Shown: piece by piece, positions 44,961-53,680 of the stretch
Layout: each line of letters opens with the position of its first letter
Position numbering within the stretch: position 1 is the first letter of the stretch
From: Odontocerum albicorne
Taxonomy: Eukaryota; Arthropoda; Insecta; Trichoptera; Odontoceridae
Length of the DNA stretch: 64,000 nucleotides
Assembly: GCA_949825065.1 (NCBI GenBank)
Contig: OX463859.1
Span: 18,557,220 to 18,621,219, forward strand
Direction: 5' to 3'
Notes under the pieces: model-generated
Databases searched by the model: none
Told to the model about the DNA's origin: nothing
Seen by the model: the letters and a program-made list of their open reading frames with translations, nothing else
Position numbers and translations under genes: made by a program

Positions 44961-45870
44961 CACATCAATTGGAGTAGCATCATATTAAAGATAACATATA
45001 TAAATTTCTATCTTGCTTTAAAAAAGATTGATCTAAAAAAATAGAAAAATAGCAGTATTTACGACTAAGTTGGTCGGCCCCTGTCTTTTTGTATAAGAAA
45101 AAGGCTCGGGGTAGCAAGGAAACACTTTCATATTAATGTGCTTTAGCAGAAGCCGTCTCTTAGCCAAACCGCGGGCTATATACGTTTTTGTACATTTTTA
45201 AGGCTTTTTACACATTTCTCTTTTAAGATATATGACAATGGTGAGAGGCGAGTAATGTGATCGTGATAATTTTTCGCATTAAGTTTTCATTTTTTTTATG
45301 TAGATGACAAAAATATAAAAGTATTCTTTCATTTCTGGGACCATTTCCCTCTTATCAGGAGGAGAATATCTTATTTTCCATTTTGTAAATTTCTTAGGAG
45401 AACTATTATTATTTATTTACGTCATTTGGGGAATGCTTACAGTGATAAAAAAACTTGAGGATGAAACAAGTTTAAATTACAATTCAAGAGCTTCATACAA
45501 TAAGACGTTACCTTTACAGTATGAAAAAAGTGTTTAAATAATATATTTAAATTTTAAAAGAAAATATTACATTATGTTATACTCGTATATGAAAATATTA
45601 CATTATATTCTATTGCGTTTGACCCTCACACTTAGTATGATTTCTTCAACCAAGTTACATCCTGTGCAGTCATTGACGGTTTGTAGAAATAGTTGTTTGT
45701 AGATAATATTGCAGGAATAATGAACTGTAGAAATATCGAAGGTAGTCGCGTTGGCCTTGCGGAAGTTCACTAACATGTTGAATGAACAAGTTCAGGAAAA
45801 TAGGAATTGCTAATTTTATCAAGTTCCAATAAGTCCGATAATTTCGTTCTATCAGACACGTTCAAGAGCT
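44961..45870. other. No recognisable gene
   Basis: AT-rich DNA; 45060-45180 is less AT-rich but unassigned. Confidence 0.45.
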
Positions 45871-45872
45871 TT

Positions 45873-46320
45873 ATTAAATGTCCATGGATCAATTCCTTGG
45901 AGAGGTAATTGCAATTTATTGTTTATAAACCTGAAAAATCGATGCTGCAAATTCTCCTTTGTTTATTGAAAAATAAAAACGACACGTTGTTACTGTTTCC
46001 AATAAACATCAATAAATAATTGCGTGTTGATTTCTGATCTCTATTATTTAAAATCTTGTTTTAAATTTAAATTAACGCGCTATAGTCAATAAGTCATTAA
46101 ATGTCCATGGATCAATTCCTTGGAGAGGTAATTGCAATTTATTGTTTATAAACCTGAAAAACCGATGCTGCAAATCCTCCTCCTTTGTTTATTGAAAAAT
46201 AAAAACGACACGTAGTCACTTTTTCAATAAACATCAATAAATAATTGCGTGTTGATTTCTGATCTCTATTATTTAAAATCTTGTTTTAAATTTAAGTTAA
46301 CGCACTATAGTCAATAAGTC
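45873..46320. repeat. 224-bp direct tandem duplication
   Basis: Unit 1 (45873-46095) and unit 2 (46096-46320) both begin ATTAAATGTCCATGGATCAA and end CTATAGTCAATAAGTC. They differ by a few substitutions and small indels, indicating a relatively recent duplication. Confidence 0.92.
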
Positions 46321-46854
46321 ATTTTTAAGATATTGTATTAAAAAATATAATTTATTTTCATAATGCTTTAGGTAATTTATTTAGGCATAAAAGTGGTTGA
46401 AACATGATTTTAATTTGACATTTTGACGCCACTATTTTTTAGTTCGTTACTCAACACTTCTATTACCAAACAGCCGATAAATCGGCGATGCAGTTTTCAA
46501 GAAAAATCCATTGAAAAAAAAAACACCTAAGTAGCGTTTCTTTCGAATCAAATAGAAAATTATTTAGAAGTTTCAGGCATGAGAATTTTTAAGTGTTGTT
46601 AGTATAGGCTCATCAATTTTATTTAAGGAATATTTCGTTTTGAATATAATTTAGGCTCATTAATTTTTTATCTCCTGCAGTTTACATATAAAATTAGTAA
46701 TTGAACAAATCATAGTATATTCTGTTCACTGCTGTGATATATGAACCAAATAAATGTAGTATACGAATGTAAAGCGTGTGATAAGTTGTTAGACATTATT
46801 TTGAAACGCTTGTTGAGATAATGTTGTCCTTGGAATTGTGTATGCGATAACTTT
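46321..46854. other. No recognisable feature before the retrotransposon
   Basis: AT-rich DNA up to the CTTT target site (46851-46854). Confidence 0.5.
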
Positions 46855-47715
46855 TGTTAGGACTATATTTGTTAGATTGCATACTTCACGTCCTCGAAAT
46901 TGTTAATTCGCGACATATCATAATTTATGAAACTTGTGGTGTCGAGACCATGTGCTTGCCTTGAAAACAGGAAGATTAAAATATTATGAAATACTTGAAT
47001 ATTTTAAAATACTAAAGACAATAAAATAAGGGTAACTACCCTTGCAGTCAGGTACATTTTTATTCTATGACAACATTGTCACGGGCGACTTAGGTCGAGA
47101 TTGGCACCCCTGCTCCTTTGTACTTCCTTGCCAAGGGGAAGCCGGCTAGCTGGCTCGTCCTATTCCGTGCTGAACGTGCTGAGATACAGACGTGGGCCCG
47201 ACACTGCTCTTCCTCATATATCACAGAACTTCAGGACGCCATCTTGATTACGGGTGAATATTATTCCTCCTATTTTTAATGTGAATTTCGTCCGCACATT
47301 TTAACCATCGCTCAACTTTAATTCTAAATTGTTATTGGAATCTCCCTTGCTAAATACAACACATTTTTATTTTCTTGCCAATTTTAAACTTTTTTTTCTC
47401 GACATTCGTCGAGTTTTTTTTATATATTCTTTTTTTCTTTTTTCTTTTTTTTTACAATATAATAAACTGTTTCATTACAAATTGTTCTTGTTTAATTGTG
47501 TCGCCTGTCCCAGCGAGAAACTAGAGAGACTTATTCAGAGTTAAGAGAACCCAACAAAACCCCAGAGATCTAAAGAGTTCCTGTCTCGTTAAGAAGCCGA
47601 CTGACCTGTGCGGGCCTGTCGCTCCTTGGTAAGATTGATATTTGGTGAATTGGTTTAAATAATCAATTGTGTACATATATTTATTGTTTCCTAAATACAG
47701 CAGAAAGGCGTGACA
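46855..47715 (+). repeat. 5' LTR (861 bp)
   Basis: Starts TGTTAGGACTATATTTG and ends GAAAGGCGTGACA. It is collinear with 56994-57854 with no indel and, by direct reading, one substitution (C at 47197, T at 57336). A candidate polyadenylation signal AATAAA lies at 47461-47466, followed by a T-rich stretch. A T-rich TATATATT at about 47420 could act as a TATA-like element. The 71-codon open frame inside is shared by both LTRs and is not a gene. Confidence 0.97.
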
Positions 47716-47718
47716 AAA

Positions 47719-47738
47719 TTGGCTCCCGAACGTGGGGC
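47719..47738 (+). promoter_or_regulatory. Primer binding site, Lys-tRNA-like
   Basis: Four bases after the LTR comes TTGGCTCCCGAACGTGGGGC. The well-known PBS complementary to the 3' end of tRNA-Lys (CTT type) is TGGCGCCCAACGTGGGGC. The sequence here differs by one substitution and one inserted G, so tRNA-Lys is the most likely primer. An Asp-type tRNA end would match only the first eight or nine bases. Confidence 0.75.
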
Positions 47739-48277
47739 ATACTTTGTATCTCTGATCTCTCGTTGGACAAGGTTTTTATTTATAATTTGTTTTGTGTGTT
47801 TTAAATAATAATTTATTTTCAGAAAAGTGTTTTTATATGTATTTTTTTGTGTACGACCGTTTGTTTTCTCTATTTTGTTCCCACGTGTTTGCATCATTTG
47901 TTTTTACTGCCATTGTTTTTTTTTGTTGTTCTCCCGCGTTTGTTTTCGCTGTTCGCGACCACATGGTCTTCCTTGTGCCCACGTGCTACGGGCTCCGAGT
48001 TGGAAACGCCGTTTTTTCGAGTCCTTTTGGAATAGATTTCTAGCTAACTTTTCCAAATATTTTCTTGTTAAGAATCGTGTGTTCCTTATTAAACTCGATT
48101 TAAAAGTTAGGGTGTTCAGAAATTTGTACCACGCTTCAGAGAGAAGTCTTTGTTTGTTTAACATATCGTTTGAATTAGAAGTGTGTTTTTGTTAGTGGGG
48201 TCTGATATCGCGTTTTTTCTTTTCTTCTTTTTGGGCCTTGTTTATTGTTTTAATTTTTTTGTTTGTTGTTGTTGGCA
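47739..48277 (+). other. Retrotransposon 5' leader
   Basis: About 540 bases between the PBS and the gag start. T-rich tracts ending in TTATTTTCAG (47812-47821) look like a splice acceptor. Several short upstream open frames exist; none resembles a known protein. No packaging-type structure could be established by eye. Confidence 0.6.
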
Positions 48278-49390
48278 ATGGATCCAATTAGGGACGTAAT
48301 GAAGTCGACCAAGGCTAGATTGATAGGGGAATTACTTGAGCGCGGACTCTCCCCCAGTAATAATTTTTACGAATTGCGTCGTCAGGCCAGTCTATACAAT
48401 AAAGGTCTCGCTCCATCATCATCGAGGGAGGTGGCCTTACCCCCTAGAACTCGACCATATTTAAACCTTTCTAAAGCTCCGGAGTTATTTGAGAGGGCGG
48501 ATAATGGGGATACCGCTTCGGGAGCTCTGGCACCGATGCCTTTGACAAATTCATCTCCGTATACTGAGGTTGGGATTTCCCGTTCTCATGTTCCACTTCC
48601 GTCCCCACAATGGAATATAAACTTCTCGTGTTGGCCAATTGATCCATATACCGGAACGGGTTGTATAAGGGAATTTTTGTCACGAATGGAAGAATTAGCT
48701 TGTGCCAGAGGTGTTCACCTAAACGCGCTTCCGGCGGTCTTACCAGAGTTTTTACGTAAGGGAGCATTAACCTTCTTTAGGAGCAAGGTTAAGATATTTA
48801 AAGATTGGAACACAGTAACGAAACTTTTCTTAGAAAAGTATGAGTCGGAAGACTTTATGACTCAGCGCAGGATGGATATTTGGGCCTCCATACAAAAACC
48901 GGGCGAATCATCTACGGATTTTGTTTCGAGAATACAGAACTTGAATCAGTCTTTGGAACCGCCTCTCACTGACAAGGATTTATTACAAGTATTTAGACGC
49001 GGCCTACATCATAGGTACTGTTCAGTCCTTGTCAGCTCGCAACCGTCTTCGGTTGACCAGTTGGAAAAATTGTGCCTGACCTTCGACCTAATGAACAGGG
49101 ACGAGGGAAGGTCCCCTCGTTCTGCCCCCCTTTTCTCAAGAATGGGTGCTCGGTTGTCACCGGTATCTTACACCTCAAATGCTGAGGAACCATTACCTAA
49201 GAGGTGTTATTCGTGTCGGCTTCCTAATCACATCGCGCGTAATTGCCCCAGCCGGCCACGTTTTAGGAAGGGACCTGTACGGACGGCTACCAACCTTTGG
49301 AAGGCCAGAGCCGTACCCTCTCGACAGTTGGCTTTGTTACCGGATTTGTCAAGACCGCCCCCGTCTATTAATGCTCCAAAAAACCGGTAG
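48278..49390 (+). CDS. gag: Gag polyprotein (370 aa)
   Basis: Structural protein that forms the cytoplasmic virus-like particle and binds the element's RNA. I place the start at the ATG at 48278, which has a purine at -3 and G at +4. The open frame runs 15 bases further up but without an ATG. Residues about 10-45 (KARLIGELLERGLSPSNN and on) resemble a SAP-like helix-turn-helix. Residues about 110-270 carry the capsid-type retrotransposon Gag region (DWNTVTKLFLEKYESEDF, with a following DFVSRIQNL). A CCHC zinc knuckle, CYSCRLPNHIARNC, lies at residues 310-323 and is followed by basic residues for nucleic acid binding. The stop TAG follows the slippery site by one codon. There are no internal stops. 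Confidence 0.92.
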   Translation: MDPIRDVMKSTKARLIGELLERGLSPSNNFYELRRQASLYNKGLAPSSSREVALPPRTRPYLNLSKAPELFERADNGDTASGALAPMPLTNSSPYTEVGISRSHVPLPSPQWNINFSCWPIDPYTGTGCIREFLSRMEELACARGVHLNALPAVLPEFLRKGALTFFRSKVKIFKDWNTVTKLFLEKYESEDFMTQRRMDIWASIQKPGESSTDFVSRIQNLNQSLEPPLTDKDLLQVFRRGLHHRYCSVLVSSQPSSVDQLEKLCLTFDLMNRDEGRSPRSAPLFSRMGARLSPVSYTSNAEEPLPKRCYSCRLPNHIARNCPSRPRFRKGPVRTATNLWKARAVPSRQLALLPDLSRPPPSINAPKNR

Positions 49391-52300
49391 GGCACCAACC
49401 CGATTCAGTTACGTCGGATTTCCCGGGTTGGTCGCGTCAGTCAGCTTCAAAAGAATCGTTCCCTTTCGTAAATTTTGTAGAGATTACTAATGCTAGGGAC
49501 GAGCGACCCTACCTTCACTGTTATATTCAAGAATTGCCATTTAGGGCTTTGCTTGACTCAGGCGCGTCGGTTAACGTAATTGGTGGAGAACTTTTTAAAA
49601 AATTTGAAAGTCAGTATTGTCCGTCTCTACTTCGCGAGGGAATCGTGCATACGGCGGGTGGCCAGGAACACCGTGTGCTGGGTTCTGTACAGTTACCTTT
49701 ATGTTACGATGACCAGACCGTTTGGGCGGATTTCTTAATAGTTCCTTCATTGGAGGAGTGCCTGATTTTGGGTACCCCTTTCTTAAAGCACTCGGGCCTT
49801 ACCCCGAATCTCTTTCCTTCTTCTAGTATAGAAAAATTATCTTTGAGACCCGTTGTGTCCGAGATAGGAAATAAGTCTTTTAAGCCTTCATGCTTGACAT
49901 CGGCTGCAGATTTGTCTATTGAACAGAATCTGCAGTTGAACCTTTTGATTGCGGACTTCAATAGTGTCGCATTTGAAAGGGTGGGACTGGGTCGTACCAC
50001 GTTAGTCAACCACGTTATCGATACAGGCAGTCATTCACCCGTAAAACAGAGAACTTACCCTCTGTCGCATATCCGCCGACGACAGATGATTTCCGAGCTA
50101 GACGAAATGCTCGAATTAGGAGTGGTTGAGCCGTCGCGCAGCGCCTGGCTAAATAATGCGTTTATCGTTCCGAAAAAGGACGGTTCAGCTCGATTCGTGT
50201 TGGACCCGCGTAAATTGAACTCCATTACGAATTCAGATTCGTACCGTTTGCCAAATATTAATAGAATTTTAGACAATTTACGGGATACCCGATATCTCTC
50301 CGCGTTGGATTTAAGTCACGGATTCTGGCAGATGCCGTTGAAACCAGACTCTAAGTGCAAGACCGCGTTTTTCGTAGAAGGCCGGGGTCAGTACCAATTT
50401 GTGGTCACCCCATTTGGTCTAAAAAATATTCCTGCCGAAATGCAGAGGCTAATGGATAAACTGTTTGCCGATCAGGGCGATCATGTATTTTGCTACCTAG
50501 ATGACATCTTAATCTGCAGCGCAGATTTCGATTCACACATCGCCACCTTACGTTTGGTGTTGCGCCGGTTGAAGGAGTCCAATCTTACTATAAAATTGGC
50601 CAAGTCGGAATTTTGCAAGTCAAGCCTTAGGTACTTGGGACATATAGTGGACCGCGAAGGGTTGAGAACGGACCCTGAAAAGATTAAGGTGATGAAGGAA
50701 TTCCCTAGGCCACGGAGTGTAAAGGAAGTGAAAAGCTTCCTCGGTTTGTGTTCATATTACCGCCGATTTATAAAAGATTTTTCTAAGATCGCTGCGCCCC
50801 TCTGTCGCTTGACTAGTATTAAACTTAAGGGCTCTAAGTTCCAGTGGGATTCGACCGCTGAAGAATCATTCGTCCTCCTCAAGCGTGCCATGATTACGTC
50901 TCCCGTTCTGAAGCCACCGGATTATACGGTGCCATATATACTCACCTGCGACGCGAGCGGAATAAGCATCGGTAGCTTTCTTTCACAATCCATGCCGGGT
51001 GGTGTTGAACATGCCATAGCTTATTTTTCACGAAAGCTTTCCCCGGCGGAAAGGCTTTATAGTACCACCGAGCGCGAACTCCTGGCCATCGTGGACTCAG
51101 TCCATCATTTCCGTAGTTATCTAGACGGAACCAGGTTTACGATTCAGAGCGATCACGGATGCTTAAAATATCTGGACCATCTGTCTTCACCGAGCGGCCG
51201 ATTAGCCCGTTGGGCTTGTAGACTCTCACAATATAATTTTGATTTCCTTTATAAAAAGGGTTGCGAGAATCGCTTGGCTGACGCCCTCAGTCGAATCGAG
51301 GTATCCGCGATGAACTTTTCCCCTCCGTTCGAGCACGTAACCGACGAATGGTATTTACGGATCCTAAGAGAGTGCGAGAAGGATCCACGGTCGCGGCCAA
51401 ACTTTAAAGTAGCAAAGGGACATCTATTGCGGTTGTGTCGTTCCTCTCACGACCCTGTCCGCAACCAGGGAGAACGAGATTGGAGGGTCGTGGTACCCCA
51501 GGATGCGTTGGTCCCCTTGATTGATGATATACATTCGAACCTGTGTCACCCGGGTGTTAGGAAGACTATGGAAATTATTACTCGGACGTATTTTGCTAAC
51601 AAATTATCTGAGGCAGTAACTCATTTTATATCGCGGTGCGAAACGTGCAAGGCCTATAAACATAACACACAGGGCCCATGTGGCCTTATGAGTGAGCCCA
51701 AGCAAGCATCCCGGCCCATGCAGTCCTTGAGTATGGACCTCGTAGGCCCCTTGCCTTTGTCTAGGAAGCGGAACTCTCATATTTTAACGGTAGTTGATAA
51801 CTTTAGTAAGTATGTATGGGCTTTTCCCTTGAGAGTGGCCACGTCTAAGGCTATAATTCGGTGTTTGGAAGCGTCAATATTTCTCCCGTGTTCGGTGCCA
51901 CGTACCATCGTAATGGATAATGGTAAGCAGTTCATATCGAAGGAATTCAGAGGATTCCTGGAATCCTATGGGATACGAGACCTCTTTTACAACGCGTATT
52001 ATCACCCGCAAAACAATACCAGCGAGAGATATAATTCTTCAATTCTGACGTGTCTATCCATTTTGGTACAGGACAATCAACGAGATTGGTGCGAATTCTT
52101 AGGGAAGATCTGTTCCTGTTTAAACAATACTGTGAGCATAGCCACCGGTAGCACCCCTTTTTATCTGTTTCACGGATTCCATCCGGTTCCCCATGCTTCG
52201 TTCCACGACCAACTGGATTCGAATCAGATTGTCTCTTCCACGAGATCTCCTAATTATCTCCAAGGGTTAAATAGAATGGAAAAACTGTACGAGACCGTCA

Positions 52301-52569
52301 CTGCTAAACTATTGACTGGGTTTAAGCGTAGCGCAGCTAGGTATAACCTACGCCGTAGAGAGAGACGTCTGTCCGTTGGACAGGTGGTATGGAGGAAGTC
52401 CTTTAAACAGTCAAATGCAGGTCGTTACTTCAGCGCCAAGCTGGCACCGAGATTTATAAAGAGTGTAGTTAGCAAGAAAATCTCCAATTCGGTTTACGAG
52501 CTGTCGGAGCTTAGTGGAAAAGTGGTAGGGAGATATCACGTGAAGGACATTGCAAAGGTTGACCAATGA
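49372..52569 (+). CDS. pol: Pol polyprotein: protease, reverse transcriptase, RNase H, integrase
   Basis: Expressed by -1 frameshift from gag; no ATG is needed and none suits. Residue numbers count from the codon at 49534. Protease: LLDSGAS, catalytic D8. Reverse transcriptase: ALDLSHGFWQ (D259), PFGLKN at about 294-299, catalytic YLDD at 321-324. RNase H: TCDASG (D473), TTERELLA (E513/E515), QSDHG (D540), ADALSR (D583). Integrase: zinc-binding HSNLCH (H667, H672) and CETC (C702, C705), then the D,D35E triad D735 (MDLVGP), D795 (VMDNGKQF), E831 (TSERYN). The C-terminus has a GPY/F-like module (KLAPRFIKSVVSKK, VYELSEL) and no chromodomain. One deviation is KNIPAEMQ, where the family usually has KNAPATFQ. 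All catalytic residues are present. Confidence 0.95.
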   Translation, partial: CSKKPVGHQPDSVTSDFPGWSRQSASKESFPFVNFVEITNARDERPYLHCYIQELPFRALLDSGASVNVIGGELFKKFESQYCPSLLREGIVHTAGGQEHRVLGSVQLPLCYDDQTVWADFLIVPSLEECLILGTPFLKHSGLTPNLFPSSSIEKLSLRPVVSEIGNKSFKPSCLTSAADLSIEQNLQLNLLIADFNSVAFERVGLGRTTLVNHVIDTGSHSPVKQRTYPLSHIRRRQMISELDEMLELGVVEPSRSAWLNNAFIVPKKDGSARFVLDPRKLNSITNSDSYRLPNINRILDNLRDTRYLSALDLSHGFWQMPLKPDSKCKTAFFVEGRGQYQFVVTPFGLKNIPAEMQRLMDKLFADQGDHVFCYLDDILICSADFDSHIATLRLVLRRLKESNLTIKLAKSEFCKSSLRYLGHIVDREGLRTDPEKIKVMKEFPRPRSVKEVKSFLGLCSYYRRFIKDFSKIAAPLCRLTSIKLKGSKFQWDSTAEESFVLLKRAMITSPVLKPPDYTVPYILTCDASGISIGSFLSQSMPGGVEHAIAYFSRKLSPAERLYSTTERELLAIVDSVHHFRSYLDGTRFTIQSDHGCLKYLDHLSSPSGRLARWACRLSQYNFDFLYKKGCENRLADALSRIEVSAMNFSPPFEHVTDEWYLRILRECEKDPRSRPNFKVAKGHLLRLCRSSHDPVRNQGERDWRVVVPQDALVPLIDDIHSNLCHPGVRKTMEIITRTYFANKLSEAVTHFISRCETCKAYKHNTQGPCGLMSEPKQASRPMQSLSMDLVGPLPLSRKRNSHILTVVDNFSKYVWAFPLRVATSKAIIRCLEASIFLPCSVPRTIVMDNGKQFISKEFRGFLESYGIRDLFYNAYYHPQNNTSERYNSSILTCLSILVQDNQRDWCEFLGKICSCLNNTVSIATGSTPFYLFHGFHPVPHASFHDQLDSNQIVSSTRSPNYLQGLNRMEKLYETVTAKLLTGFKRSAARYNLRRRERRLSVGQVVWRKSFKQSNAGRYFSAKLAPRFIKSVVSKKISNSVYELSELSGKVVGRYHVKDIAKVDQ
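49378..49384 (+). promoter_or_regulatory. -1 ribosomal frameshift slippery site A AAA AAC
   Basis: The heptamer AAAAAAC is phased X XXY YYZ relative to gag (codons AAA at 49379 and AAC at 49382), with the gag stop TAG at 49388. The pol frame is open from 49372, just past its own TAA at 49369, and continues through the site to 52569. Sequence and phase match the classic -1 heptamer used by many retroviruses and gypsy-group elements. Confidence 0.9.
49394..49432 (+). promoter_or_regulatory. Frameshift-stimulating stem-loop
   Basis: ACCAACCCG (49394-49402) and CGGGTTGGT (49424-49432) are perfect complements, giving a 9-bp stem with a 21-base loop. The spacer from the slippery heptamer is 9 bases, within the usual range. 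Whether the loop pairs with downstream bases to form a pseudoknot is not resolved by eye. Confidence 0.8.
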
Positions 52570-53680
52570 TAGTCTCGCGATCAGGTGACCGACAGAGGAG
52601 TATAGCACTCCACGTCATAAAGTCAGGAGAGAATTAGTCCGGATTCTCGTAGTCAAAGCACATAAAGGGAGCATGGCCAAGTAATAAATAGAGTATAGCC
52701 TCTTTGTTGTTACAATAACGGTAGAGTTAATTGTGTATTTTCTCTTTTGAAATTAGAGAACGTGGTCGGGAGACCGGTATCTGAGTAAAAAGCTGTTTCT
52801 CGTCGTAATAGAGAGAGCGTAGTTGAGTAGTCTCTCTTTAGAAACTAAAGAGCGTGGTCGAGTGACCAGTAGTCGAGTATAGAACTGTTTCTCGTCGTAA
52901 TAGGGAGATCGTAGTTGAGTATTCTCTCTTTAGAAACTAAAGAGCGTGGTCAGGTGACCACTACTTGATAATGGAACTCTTTGTCGGCGTAACAAAGAAA
53001 TCGTTAGTTTTTGTTATCCCTTTTGAAATTAGAGAACGAGGCCAGGTGATGAGAATCGATTTTAGCACTCTTTTGTCTTTGTAAAGAACGAGAGAGTTAG
53101 TTTGTTATCTCTTTTGAAATTAGAGAACGTGGTCAGGTGACAGGAAGTCGCTTATAGCACTCTTTTGTCGTTGTTAATAACGAGAGAGTATTAGGGGAGT
53201 ATTCGCTCCTTAAACTAAAGATCGTGGTCGGATAACCAGTGATTCAGTAGAGAACTCGGTCTTAATGAAGAGAGCGTTAGAAGAGTATTCACTCTTTAAG
53301 CTAAAGATCGTGGTCGGGTGACCAATAATTGTGCATAGAGCCCTCTATTGTCTTAATAAACAGAGCGTTAGAGGAGTACTCGCTCCGTAGAACTAAAGAG
53401 CGTGGCTAGGTAACCAGAGTGCGAGTATAGCCTCTTTGTGGTTGTAGTAACAGGAAAGTTGATAGTGTATTCTCTCATTGTAGACTGGAAAGCGTGGCCA
53501 GGTGATAGCTGGAGATTATAAAATTCTGGTCGTTTTACCAGAAACGGAGTTGGGAACTCAGTTTGGAACTCGGTTGGAACTGGAAAGCGTGACCTAGAGT
53601 CAAATTATTTGATTTACCATTCTTGTCTTGTAAGAGGCAAGGATTACAGGGGTTATTCTCTTATAAGAATACGGCTGAAG
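52570..53680 (+). repeat. Twelve-unit array of about 92-bp degenerate repeats
   Basis: Immediately after the pol stop a core like CGTGGTC.GGTGACCA recurs at 52576, 52672, 52761, 52853, 52945, 53038, 53129, 53223, 53309, 53401, 53493 and 53588. Spacings are 96, 89, 92, 92, 93, 91, 94, 86, 92, 92 and 95. Units share GGTC-n4-GACC dyads, CTCTTTAG-AAA-CTAAAGAG (clearest in units 4 and 5) and a CTCTTT..GT.GT..TAATAA.GAGAG segment. All twelve can form two or three small hairpins on the transcript. Point divergence between units is high, yet spacing is kept. No coding frame runs through. The function is unknown. Confidence 0.88.

Noticed and set aside
47329..47544. 71-codon open frame inside the LTR
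   Set aside because: It appears identically in both LTRs because they are copies; low-complexity F/L-rich sequence over T-rich DNA, no ATG-based gene signal or domain.
47827..48195. 122-codon open frame in the retrotransposon leader
   Set aside because: T-rich composition gives F/L/C-rich peptide, no recognisable domain, and three frames overlap here; more likely leader sequence.
49146..49490. 114-codon frame overlapping the gag/pol junction
   Set aside because: It is in the third frame relative to gag and pol and has no conserved motif; a shadow of the coding overlap.
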